From Trichodelitschia bisporula (Eukaryota; Ascomycota; Dothideomycetes; Phaeotrichales; Phaeotrichaceae): a DNA stretch of 64,000 nucleotides. The notes beneath the pieces were generated by a model. It was given only the letters and a program-made list of their open reading frames with translations. It was not told the DNA's origin and did no database searches. Below, piece by piece: positions 12,556 to 23,100 of the stretch; the stretch's first letter is position 1; the number at the start of each line of letters is the position of its first letter. The stretch is from NCBI GenBank assembly GCA_010356995.1, contig ML996693.1, positions 744,001 to 808,000 of the forward strand. The letters are read 5' to 3'. Both the position numbers and the translations under genes were made by a program.

Positions 12556-14220
12556 ATGTCGCCTCACAAGAAGCTTTTGCATCCTCTCTATGCCGCGATC
12601 GTACCTTTCATAATCATCGCCCTCATCAAGTCCATCATGTCCGCTTCCCTACCGAAGTCCGGCTCTCCATCTTGGATCGAGTTTATCTTGGAGATACCTC
12701 TGGTTCAGTTCTTCACAGACCCCATCATCAAATCCCTCAAGCAGGTCAGACTGTTCAAATTCGCCGTAGACTTCATCCCCAGTTCATCCACCTTCCAAAC
12801 AATCACCAACAGGGCTTTCTCTCACCTCTTCCGCCTCCTGAATTTCAGAAACACCATCTCCCGCATTCTCCCGCAATTCCAGTCCCGCTCTCATCCCCGG
12901 CGTCTCAATGCACCCCCTGGCACCCGCGTCATCGCAGCCCCACCTCCCCGCACTACACCGCCATCCACCAACCCCACCCTCATCCCGGACCTCCACACCA
13001 TCGTAAACCTGAGCCTCAGCACTGTACGCCTCCACCCACTGACATACCATCTGTTCGCCTCGCGACAGACACGGGATGTCGTACAGCGACGTCTTGTGGG
13101 ACAGCAGTTGCAGATTGGGGGCGGTGGATCGGATGTAAGGGTCGTGGATGGTGAGGATACTGAAGGAGGGGAGAGGAGGGCAGAGAAAGAGAGGCGGCCG
13201 GTGGAGGAAGACAACCGGAAAAGGGAAGAAGAAGGAAAGCGCCTAGCCAGAGAGGAGGTCAACAGTCTGATTGGAGAGGTGAAGGTCCTCCGCGAGGAGG
13301 TAAGGCGTCTCACAGCAATCGAAGCGAAGCGCCTGGCGGACGAAGCCAGGCTCCGGGCGGACGAAGCCAGGCTCCGGGCGGAAGATGAAGCGAAGCGCCG
13401 GGCCGAGGACGAAGCTAAGCGTCGGTTTGAAGTGGAGGTCAAACGTCTCACCCAGGAACTCAGGCATGTTCATGAGAGGGAAGCGGCACATCTGGCTGAA
13501 GAGGAGGAAAGGCGACGGGTGGAAGCTGAAGAACGGTGTCGGATGGCGAAAAGGCTGGAGGGCACGGCCAATGATGTCTTCCGTTTCGGTGGAACCGTGC
13601 ATGGCATGGATTTGGCATTACGCGAGAGTTCCAAAGATCTGGATGCCACCGTGGCTTCCGGGGTCCAAAAGAAGCTTAAGATAAAAAAGATGGGGCCAAG
13701 AATGGCTGAAAAGGACGAGGTGTTTGCCAGAATGCGATTCGACATCCCGAAAGAAGACCCTTTCTCAACAGGTCTTATCAAGAGGGATCCGACCAATACT
13801 GGTGGCCAAGTCAGGAGACCTGACCTTCCATCTCTGCTTCAGGATATAGATCCGCTGGCACCAGGATTTACGTGCATCGGCACAACGAAGCAGGGCTTGC
13901 GGTGCCGGCAGTCTTTCATTTCATACCAGAGCAAATCCCTGGCACACCAGCGGTTGCAAAAGATGCTATCCGGAGATCCCGGGGACTCATTTGAACTGCA
14001 TCGGCTGCAAGAACTGGCCGACTGGTGCCTCTGTCCGCGGTGGCACAATTCGACAAACCCGCATCATCGTCAAGACCGGAAGCTAGCCGAGGAATGGTAT
14101 CGGAAGTTGACGAGTTCCAAGGCATTGCCTGTGATTCAGAACAATACGGGACTGATATCACCCCCGCAGACACCTCCCAAGTACACTTATACGCCAACCA
14201 TAACTCGGTTTCATGACTGA
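12556..14220 (+). CDS. coiled-coil protein with C-terminal Cys cluster, unknown function
   Basis: Single exon, 554 aa. The frame is open from TTG 12550, but the first ATG is 12556 (MSPHKK). Residues about 8-30 are hydrophobic and could form a signal anchor. A Pro-rich stretch (about 115-145) follows. About residues 195-350 form a highly charged coiled coil with EAKR/EARLRA heptads, including an exact 21-bp tandem duplication at 13336-13377. Near residues 436-495 there is a CIGTTKQGLRC pair and, 40-50 residues later, CLCPRWHN. Together these could bind zinc. The CxGxTxxGxRC pattern resembles the N-terminal knuckle of fungal GIY-YIG/T5orf172-type proteins, but I see no GIY-YIG core. It ends convergently with the receptor gene at 14552. 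Confidence 0.7.
   Translation: MSPHKKLLHPLYAAIVPFIIIALIKSIMSASLPKSGSPSWIEFILEIPLVQFFTDPIIKSLKQVRLFKFAVDFIPSSSTFQTITNRAFSHLFRLLNFRNTISRILPQFQSRSHPRRLNAPPGTRVIAAPPPRTTPPSTNPTLIPDLHTIVNLSLSTVRLHPLTYHLFASRQTRDVVQRRLVGQQLQIGGGGSDVRVVDGEDTEGGERRAEKERRPVEEDNRKREEEGKRLAREEVNSLIGEVKVLREEVRRLTAIEAKRLADEARLRADEARLRAEDEAKRRAEDEAKRRFEVEVKRLTQELRHVHEREAAHLAEEEERRRVEAEERCRMAKRLEGTANDVFRFGGTVHGMDLALRESSKDLDATVASGVQKKLKIKKMGPRMAEKDEVFARMRFDIPKEDPFSTGLIKRDPTNTGGQVRRPDLPSLLQDIDPLAPGFTCIGTTKQGLRCRQSFISYQSKSLAHQRLQKMLSGDPGDSFELHRLQELADWCLCPRWHNSTNPHHRQDRKLAEEWYRKLTSSKALPVIQNNTGLISPPQTPPKYTYTPTITRFHD
13336..13377. repeat. 21-bp exact tandem duplication inside coiled coil
   Basis: The unit gcggacgaagccaggctccg plus one g occurs twice back to back without mismatch and encodes ADEARLR twice. 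It keeps the frame and lengthens the heptad region by one turn pair. The lack of mismatch suggests a recent duplication. Confidence 0.85.
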
Positions 14221-14551
14221 CCTCTGAGTGATGCGACGTACCAGTCGGCGCACACTACCACCTTCAGAGAATGATGGTCAGTGCTCCAAGCCTCGAGAAT
14301 CCAGGACAAGCCATATCTTCTGCTTTCGAGAACCGTGGACCGCCTCCTTCCACATCCGCCGTCTGGCTAGACCGACGCCGGCATCGGTACACACTGGTTG
14401 GATACCATTCGGGCCGATTGACGGAACATCGGAGATGTTAACCCAAAACCATTCCACTATTCCATAACGGAACCATCGAGCTCCGGCAAGGAGCCGACCA
14501 CTTGTCTGGACAACGCCCTGATGCAAGCAGATGACGTGGTGCGGACATCCC
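14221..14551. other. convergent 3' intergenic
   Basis: These 331 bp lie between two converging genes. I see no further gene or repeat. It presumably holds both polyadenylation regions. Confidence 0.5.
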
Positions 14552-15852
14552 TTATGGCCCTCCTGTGCTCTTCGCCCGCGTGATGGTTTCTTGGCTGCCG
14601 TAGGAGCACTGCATTTCTCCAGGAGTCTTCGAGTTTTCGGGTTGGACGAACTCGCCTTCAATATCGGCGCTCTTAGGACGAGTTACATGAGGTGAAGCAG
14701 TTCCAAAGGAGTGCATTGGGTTAACTCGGGCTTTGGATAGGTTGAAGCCCATGCGCCGTGTAAGGCTGGTGAAGAAGGCCTTGAGGCAAGGGACGCTGGC
14801 TGCGATTATGCCGAGATGTTCTTCAAGGGCCCTAGAACCGGGTCAGTACGAATGGCTGATACGGAGAAGAACTTACGGGTAGATTTTGAGCCCTCTGATC
14901 GCATTTCCTGAGGGCACAGCGGCCGGGGAGATGTCCTTCATTGAGTACAACCTCGCGATGCAGCACGCGCTGGCGCCCAGGCCAAACATCATAAGAATGC
15001 CAATCACGATCTTTTCACTTTTCGGCCTTGCAAGACTTCTGATGAGAGGAAGTGGAAGAAGTGCGCAGATGACGTCTTGAGCGATGTATACACCTGTCGA
15101 ATGGTCAATGACGCTCATGATCCCGAATTATCTGGTACTCACTTGATAAGGCGAAAACACAGGCCCTCCAAGCATCAGCAGACCAACATGCCTGGTCGAA
15201 AAGCGCAATGTTCCAGCTGGCCTGGATAGGAATGCATGTAGTGAGAAGAGTGACGATTCCGATAACCATCACGATAATGACAGTCCAGCAGAGAATTCGG
15301 AGCCCAATTCGCCAAGATCGGCCCGTATGGAGTTGCATAAGGAGCAGGATAACCGAAACCTTGATGCAGCCGGTGGATACCATCCAGATTGGGACGGCGG
15401 GGAAGCTCAGCTTTGCGCTGAGGATACCATTTTCCCTTGCTGTGCTTTCGGATTCATTGACGTCACAACTGAACATAAGGGACGCAGCAACGACTAATGA
15501 CCACTGTACTATAGCGCATAGCTCGAGAAGAGTTAGCGCGGCACATTCAAAGGTAGTTAAGGACGCATACCACGCCAAAGCTAAGGGTAATGTCGCTCCA
15601 TGTCAGGCGACAGACGGGCCGGAGTCTGGTGTACATTCGCAAGCCATAGAAAATAAGGGCGAGAGCGAAGAAAGGCGTCGTTACGCAATAGTAGAGCACA
15701 AGCTGGTCATGATCTGGAGTAAGGGTCAACGGCAGCGTCAAACCAGCAGTGCCATTGTTGGTCTCGTTGAAGGTCGGAGGAGAACGTCCAGCGAGGACTG
15801 CGTCAGCTGGTACCTGAATTGTCCAAGAGGGGGTTTTGTAGGTCGTCGACAT
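14552..15852 (-). CDS. PTH11-like seven-transmembrane (rhodopsin-fold) membrane protein
   Basis: Four exons, minus strand: 15571-15852, 15143-15521, 14877-15093, 14552-14831. The introns are 49, 49 and 45 nt, all GT-AG, with phases that agree. The protein is about 385 aa. A short N-terminal segment with NET/NGT sequons is followed by hydrophobic helices beginning YYCVTTPFFALALIFYGLRM. Family hallmarks include a basic loop before LTWSDI, a CWSADA loop before helix 5, ALLPLPLIRSL, and the terminal segment IIAASVPCLKAFF. These match the fungal integral membrane family (DUF3328/rhodopsin-like, PTH11-related) of surface sensors. There is no CFEM domain. The frame also allows an ATG at 16044; I prefer 15852 because the extra residues lack a signal peptide. 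The ligand and G-protein coupling are unknown. Confidence 0.85.
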
Positions 15853-16744
15853 GATTGCCCGCCATGGGGAACCTAACGGCAAAGATGTTTTAACATGGAC
15901 GCGGGGGCGACGCGAAGCCGTCGAGGAACGCGGGGAGGTTGAGGAGTTCGACCAGCAGGACGCATCCATTATTTGAACTAGAACTGAGGCGCGGACTTGC
16001 AAAGGCTTAGGGGCTGAGACCTCGAACTGGATTGGCGCTGTCATTCAGAATTCATGCCAGGTGGCGCACGATGGCTTGACTATCAGTATGTTAAAGTGGT
16101 GGCGCATCGAATAATAATGTCATCAAGCCGTCAAGGGGCTCACTATCGAGAAGGTATTGTGTACTCCGTATGCGGGTGTTTCTTGAACTAATTGAGATAC
16201 TGTTATACACAAGTCGCACCCATATTCTGGAGATAATGTGCCAAATGAGAGTTTAAACATGAGGCAAAATGATGTTTGAGGCGAGGGTGGATGCGTGGAT
16301 GTGGATAGGAACACGGTGACAGTACATCCGTACAGTCAGAACAAGCTTTAGATTGAGATCCTAAGAAGGAGGGAGTCATGAAATTTGAGATTATATTGAG
16401 CTGAGTTGAGGCAATGGGAAAATTCAGGTGTTAGGATGCTGGATAATGGAGTTGGATTGAAAAGATGTCGGAGGCGACTTTTGACAGTACGTACTGATGT
16501 ACATTGTAGAACTAGTAGGATCGTCTATTCAACCTCCCCACGTCCCCCACCCACCAAATCCCTGCACACCAAAGCCCACACAAGCTCACCAGCCACAGAA
16601 ACCCCCCCCTCGCTTCGGCCCTGGAAATTTTCCACCCACCCCACAGTTTCGACGCCACAACAGACCTCACGGCAAAGCAAACCACCAAACTCAACAACAT
16701 TCCCCCCTCCTCTCCCTCCCCACCGAAAGCAACCAACCCCCATC
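15853..16744. promoter_or_regulatory. divergent promoter region, receptor / eIF3h
   Basis: This 892-bp gap separates the 5' ends of two divergent genes. The last 200 bp before eIF3h are C-rich on the plus strand, as in many fungal housekeeping promoters. It contains gtactccgta (16161-16170), agtacatccgtac (16321-16333) and gtacgtac (near 16489), members of a motif set seen elsewhere in the window. No gene is seen. Confidence 0.5.
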
Positions 16745-17944
16745 ATGGCCGACACAAATCCCCTCATGGCCGTGCAGATCGAGGCCCTGGTACGAAAGCA
16801 CCCGATATTTCACCGTCACGCCTATCCACTAACCTGTCGAGTAGGTGGTGATGAAAATCATCAAACACAGCGCCCAGGCCTTCCCGACCACCGCCACCGG
16901 CTCCCTCGTCGGCATGGACGTTGACGGCCTCCTCCAAGTCACAAACAGCTTCCCCTTCCCCGCAATCGATGCCCCCGCGCAAGATGGCCAGGACAACCAG
17001 AGCAATCATGCCGCCGCCGCGCCCCGCGCAAAGGCCAACGCCGCCTATCAAGCCGAAATGATCAAGTTCCTGCGGGAGGTTAATGTCGACGCTAACAACG
17101 TCGGCTGGTACACCAGTACGAGTATGGGGAGCTTCATCAATGCAAACACCATCGAGAACCAGTTCTTCTACCAGAAGGAGCTGAATGAGCGGACCGTCGC
17201 GCTGGTGTATGATGTCAGCCGGAGCTCGCAGGGAGGTCTGAGCCTCAAGGCGTTCCGCCTGTCGCCGGCTTTCGTCGCTGCGTACCGTGAAGGAAAGTTT
17301 ACGGTGGAGAGGTATGTCCATTCCCGACATCTTACAGCTCCACGCATATGCTGACACGCACGCATAGCCTGCAGAAGAATGGCCTGCGCTACCAAGACAT
17401 CCTCGTTGAACTTCCCCTGACCATCCACAACTCCCACCTCCTCACCGCCCTGCTCCACCAACTACCCGCGCAGCCCGCCAAGGAAGCCCTCGAGTTCCCT
17501 CCCAACGTCGCCGCGCTCAAGTCGGACCCGCATCTGACGCTGCAGCCGCTGGCGCCCAACTTCGACGCACTCGACCTATCCATCGACCCCTACCTCGAGA
17601 AGACGTGCGATCTGCTCCTCGAGTCCATCGAGAACCACCACACGGAGCTCAACAATCACCAGTACTATCAGCGCTCGCTGGCCCGCGAGCAGGCGAAGAT
17701 CACGGCCTGGCAACAAAAGCGCAAGGCCGAGAACGCGTCCCGTGTCGCTGCGAAGCAGCCACCTCTCCCCGAGGACGAATGGCAGCGTCTGTTCAAGCTG
17801 CCGCAGGAGCCGAGCCGTCTCGAGATCCTGCTCAACAGCAGACAGGTGGAGCAGTACTCGCGGCAGGTGGATTCCTTCACAGCTACCGTCAGCGGCAAGA
17901 TGTTCGCCGTCCGGAGTAATCTGCTGCCGGGAGAGGCACCGTGA
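16745..17944 (+). CDS. eif3h: translation initiation factor eIF3 subunit H
   Basis: Three exons: 16745-16789, 16845-17311, 17368-17944 (introns 55 and 56 nt). The protein is about 362 aa. The start [15 protein letters not shown] runs across the first intron into [19 protein letters not shown], the beginning of an MPN domain. [21 protein letters not shown] and [15 protein letters not shown] follow the MPN fold, and the JAMM zinc motif is absent, as expected for the structural eIF3h subunit. The C-terminal half is helical and Gln-rich, ending [14 protein letters not shown]. The length fits fungal eIF3h. It acts in the cytoplasm as part of the eIF3 complex on 40S ribosomes. It converges with the CK2 beta gene. 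Confidence 0.95.
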
Positions 17945-18464
17945 ACGTTCTTGGAGGCACCACGCAACGGGGGAGGAGGTTCTCGCTTTTCACCACATTC
18001 ATAGGGTCATGGAAGGATTTGCGGGGCGGGGGCGTTATGCGATGTGTGGACATTATGCAGTTACCATGGGCGAGATAGAGATGCAGACTGCGAGCTGTAT
18101 TGTACTACGCAGTTAGTCGCGGCGTGGGCTTTCCCCGCTTCGTCTAATTAGACACGTAGCAATGTTGCACGAGCAATCCGATGTCTCTCTCTGAATTCGT
18201 GTTATCTTCGCATATTCAAGAAGCAGAAAGATTTGGGGGTTGTGTGTGTGACCAAAAAGCCTATGAGCGCAATCACCAGGCCTCCTGCCGAGAAGCCACC
18301 CACCCGTTTCCCTTTCCATGCCCATCCCGCAAAACATGCCTGCGACGCCGGTCCCGTGCCCTCAAGCATACATACACATAGAAAGGAGGAAGACGTCGTT
18401 CAGGCTGTCATTTATTCAAGTTCCTACCGTAGTAGCATCGTTTCCCAGAGCAAGTGCCGTGCGT
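17945..18464. other. convergent 3' intergenic
   Basis: These 520 bp lie between the stops of eIF3h and CK2 beta. No gene is seen. A tgtgtgtgtg run occurs at about 18240-18250. Confidence 0.5.
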
Positions 18465-19571
18465 CTACAACTGCATCTGCGGCGGAATAAGCGCCACCGG
18501 ACCTTCTGGCCCATCATCGTCGATTTCCTCCTCTTCCTCGTCCTCTTCATCGTAATCTTCGTCCTCGACGAATCCGGAGTCGACGCCCGCGATCCGCAGC
18601 CGCATGAGCATTTCTTCGCGACGTTCGTCTTGCCAGCGCATGAGAGCGGCGGCAGCATGGACGCGGAAGCCGAAGACCTTCGGTTCGTGGCGGCGGATGC
18701 TCTTAACGGGGGCGACGGTGGGGTAGACCTGGAAGAGGATGTTGTGGAAGGAGGTACCGAAGTAGGCGCCGTCGATGGAGGAGTGGCGCGCCGACTTCGG
18801 ATTGTAGATGTCCTCACACTTGGCGCAGTAGAGCTTGACGGCGCTGATGTTGGGTGTGTCGTGTTGTCCCATTGGCAGGAGCGGTTGCTGGTGGCACATG
18901 ACGCGCGGACACTTGCCGAACTCTCCTTTTTTGTACTTCTCTAGCTGGGGGACGGGTTAGCAGGTGACTATATGCGATGGGGCTTGGGCATCGGAGGGGA
19001 TATACCATCTTAGATAGGCCACGCGTCGTCACGATATAACGAGCATGTACCAAGCCGTAAAGATGCCTGGCCGACTTTTCGATCTGCTCGCGCATGTCGT
19101 CCTCGCAGTCGAGATCGAAGACATCGGTCACCAGATCGAGAGCATACTGGTAGTACTGGACTTCGGTGTTGAGGCCAGTCAAGTTGAAACGGTCATTCAG
19201 ATAGTCTTCATCTATTTCGCAAAAGTACTCGTTACCACGCGACGAGATGAACTGCGACACAAGAGTTAGCAGAAGGAACAACCCAAACGTAACAAGCAAA
19301 GGAGCATCTTAAGAAAACCATAAATCTCATTTTTACCAGATGGTAATAGGCAAAGGCTTCATAAAATGAACGCTTGAGAGACTTGACTGCCATGATAGCA
19401 GTGGGGATGTGAGACTTTATCAATCACCGTGACGGTAGGTTAAGCACGTGCTGGGTGTGGGTGGGCGTGGACGTGTTGGAAGAGACAAACAACAATGAGA
19501 GGGAAAGAACGTACCCAGTCTCTCCAGTAGCTGGTATAGTCACTATCAGTTTCTGTGTTGTAGTCTTCCAT
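18465..19571 (-). CDS. ckb1: casein kinase II regulatory (beta) subunit
   Basis: Three exons, minus strand: 19515-19571, 19006-19251, 18465-18944; introns 263 and 60 nt. The protein is 260 aa. It starts MEDYNTETDSDYTSYWRDW and continues FISSRGNEYFCEIDEDY, the CK2 beta signature. The acidic groove DLDCEDDMRE is present. The zinc-binding pairs CPRVMC and CAKC and the dimer segment HSSIDGAYFGTSF are intact. The C-terminus is strongly acidic (EDEEEEEIDDDG), as in fungal forms. It tethers and stabilises CK2 catalytic subunits in nucleus and cytoplasm. The first intron is unusually long for this window, and an unrecognised small exon within it cannot be excluded, but the protein reads correctly without one. 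Confidence 0.95.
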
Positions 19572-20160
19572 GGTGGCTTCGGACGGGATGTCGAGTGGTG
19601 AAGGGGGGGGAGGGGTGTAAGGAATGGGCTCTCGCCCAGGCGGCGGGGGTTGGTACAGTAGGCACTCGGCGAGGGTAGGTTGAGATTCGAGCGGGTCTCT
19701 AGGAGAGAGAAAATCGGGTAGGACGACTTTACTGGCGGGGCGCTTGGATGGGACGAGAGAGTTGTGGTTGTTTGCGTAGAGATGGAAGTATCATATGGAG
19801 TCACGAGCGGGTGAGTGGTGGGGACGGGTTTTGGCCTGGGATCTTCGAATTACCGTATGTGAGGCGGTGCGAGTGCCAAGATATGGAGCGCCACAAAACA
19901 CCACGGCTTGCGCCATTCACTAATAAATTCCCCGACTAACGACATAAATGCAAGACACAATTCCGGGTATATATGTAGAGCCGTAGACGGCACGATAAAG
20001 CACAAAATATCAGCAGAGAACACCTAAATTTTCTGTTTCCCTACCAGAGTAGCTTGCTAGTATCCCCTCCCGACACTCGCTACAGCAAAGGCTTCTGAAG
20101 CACATTAGAACTAGGTATCCTGGTTGAGAGGCTCCCTTTCGCCTTTCTCAACCAATTATC
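19572..20160. promoter_or_regulatory. CK2 beta promoter and DNA2 3' flank
   Basis: This 589-bp tail-to-head gap lies between two minus-strand genes. The part next to the CK2 beta start is pyrimidine-rich on the coding strand (19600-19800). No separate gene is recognisable. Confidence 0.5.
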
Positions 20161-23100
20161 CTACATCGTCAAGTCGTTAATCACATCCTGAAGTACCTTG
20201 TTTTTCCTGAGTGCCTTCTCTCCCACTGTCCCCTTCTTTGCAGGGGCCTTCAATCCTTTTCGGTCCTTCGGACTGGAATTCCCTTCGATGTCTCCGAGCA
20301 CGTCCCGGATGCTGCTCTCCAGAAGGTCCGTCTGTGACAGCGCCGGCTCAGAAGAAGCAGCCACTTTCTTCCACTTCGCCTGATCTGTCGCCCCCTGACC
20401 TCTCGCCTTCCGCAGCGTCGGACTTGTCTCCGGGTCCTGAACCGCCTTCCTCTTAAGTGGACTCTTCTTGGCCGGACTCTCCCAGCTACTTCCCTGCGTG
20501 CCCATCACACCAGGGAAGTAGTGCGCTCCTTCCGCCCCAGGACGAAGATCATACATCCATCCCTGGCGTTCACATATACCCACCATCCCTTTGAGCACCT
20601 CCCCGCCCTGTAGAAGCGTCTTCTTACTCCCAATAAGCACCAGCTTGCTACGCGCCCGCGTCAGCGCAACATTAATGCGCCGCCAGTCGCGTAGTAATTC
20701 GCCAACTCCGGCATCGTCATTACTGCGCACGAAACTCACTACCACGGCTTCCTTGTCGCGCCCTTGGAACTTGTCTGCGGTGTGGAGTTCGACGCCAGCG
20801 AGCGGGCGGAGACCACTGCGGAGGAGCGCCAGTTGACTGCGGTAGAAGGTTATCACGCCCAGGTCGTGCGGCGCAAGACCTGCGTCGATGAGTAGATGCG
20901 CTAGTTGCACTGTAATGCTGGCTTCGAGGGGATTGGTGATGCGCGATTTGTGTAAGATTTCAGCTGAGGTGGGGAGTAGGGCGTCGGTATTGAAGAACAC
21001 GACTTTGGTCGATGGGGAGAGCGCGCGAGCCAGTGGGCAAGAAGAGGAGGTTGGCGCCCGGCATATGAATTCGTCAGCTGAAGGTGGAACTTGGGAAGGC
21101 GGCGAAGGCGGGTGGTGATGCTGTTCGAGGGCGGCATCCTTGCTCCGTAGGACAAGAGACCGCAAGGCCACACCATCATTTCCGCACTTCAACTGGCCGT
21201 CATAGATCAGCTCATTTGACAGCGCCATGACCTCGGCACACATGCGGTACTGGTGTGTGAGGTTGACCACCGCATCCGGATGCCGCTCTGACAGCATCCT
21301 AAACAAGCTGACATCCAATCCACCTTCCAGCGCCTCGCGGTTCTGCACTAGCGGCGGCAACTGAAAGTGGTCGCCGACGAGCACAAATGTCCTAGCCATG
21401 CGTACCGGACCCAGACACACGGGCAGGGTAATCTGTGACGCCTCATCCACGATGCAGTAATCGAACGTCCGTTGCGTGAAAAGCGCATGGTTGATGCCGA
21501 GACAGGTGGTCGCCACAACAGGAGGATCGTGCCACGAGCGCTTCACCTCCTCGAGACTGTCCTTCTGCGCGGCGCCGAGTACGGCGAACTCTTGCACCTC
21601 GGGATGCACTTTAGCCAGCACACCTAGGCGCAGGACGTCGAAGCCTGCATTGCGCAGTTTGAGGAGGATGTTGTCAACTGCCGTGTGCGTATAGCTCGTG
21701 AGCAGAACGCTCTTTCCCTGCGCTACGAGCGCGCGGATGATTTGCGCAATGGTCGTCGTTTTCCCTGTGCCGGGCATGCCTAGCACGAGTGCGTAGTCTT
21801 GTGCGGTGAGTACCTTGGCCACGGCGGCCTTTTGATCGGTGTTCATTTCGGACTGCCATTTCTGGCTCTGAAGTTCGAAGGCGCTGGAGGATGCCTTGAA
21901 ACGCGGGGTGCGGGCATCAACAATCAAAGCCCGCAGGTTCGAGGCTTGGTACGCCATGTCGTTCATTATCTCAAGGATGTTGTTGCGTGCCGTGGCCATG
22001 CCATTGCTGAACTCATCCTTGTCGATGCGGTATAGTATGGGGGCCGAGTTCTCTGACCCACTCGGGCGTGGCAGCGATGATGTGGTCTTGTCGACTTCGA
22101 TGACGCCGACGAAGGTTTGGTTCGTCTCCATGTCAAACCCGGGCGTCCTGACGCGTGCGGTGTGCAAAGCGCGGTCAACAGCAACGGTGACACGCTGCCT
22201 GGAAACCTGCGTGACGTAGCCGTTTGCAAGCGCAAAGTGGCCGTCCTCATCGGAGATCACGATTGGCTCGCCGGCGTTGATTTGAGACTCGGAAAACGAA
22301 AAACTGGGGGCTGCCTTGGGCTTGACAAAGCTGTACTGGAAACGACTGATTTTGGATGAACCGGGAAGCTCGGCGGACATCCCAGGCTCGATGATAACGC
22401 CTGAGAAACATCGTCCCAGCTTTTCCCGCTCGGGCCCAAGCATAGTCCACAGTTCCCGCCTGAAGCGCATCATTTCAGACTCCTCTTTGGTGAGCAGATG
22501 GTCCCATTTCTTGAGAAAGGTCCGATGCTCGGGCTTCAGATGGCGAACAAGCTCCTCAAACCGGCCCTTGTTGGTGATGATTTCACTCGTACCGTCCTCC
22601 GCCAGATGGTGATAGAGGTAGCATGTTGTCTGCGCATAGCAGCCATTACAAAGCCGCTGACGCGATTCGGGAAGCATCGGCGGCAGCTTGAGGCGCTCAC
22701 GAATAAAGCAGGCTAGCTCGTTCCGCTTCATGATGAGGTGGATGAGCTCGTGTCTGATCTTCTGGATGCGCATCATCTCCGACTTCTCCAAATAGTACAG
22801 AATGCCATCTTTCACGTCCAGGTCGTATCTGTCCGAGACTAACAATGTGTACAGCGCTGTCTGCGCTTGATGGGCTTCGTTGCTCCGCTTGCCGGTTTTG
22901 ACTTCAAGGGGGACGGTGAGTGTTCGATCTGACGATCCGTCGTTTAAGACGATCTGGACTGTAGCATCGACATTCCCCTTGAGGCCGTAGTTGGGCGACC
23001 AAATGTGCTCCTCGACGTCAAGGAGTTTGTTGATGCTCATCGCAAAGCGTTGCCCGTTACGTCCTTGGACGAAGGCGCCAGGCTTGGGGACACTCTGGAC

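Noticed and set aside
15853-16044. N-terminal extension of the PTH11-like protein to ATG 16044
   Set aside because: The frame is open, but the 64 extra residues are Ser/Pro/Arg-rich without signal peptide; the ATG at 15852 gives a normal N-terminus.
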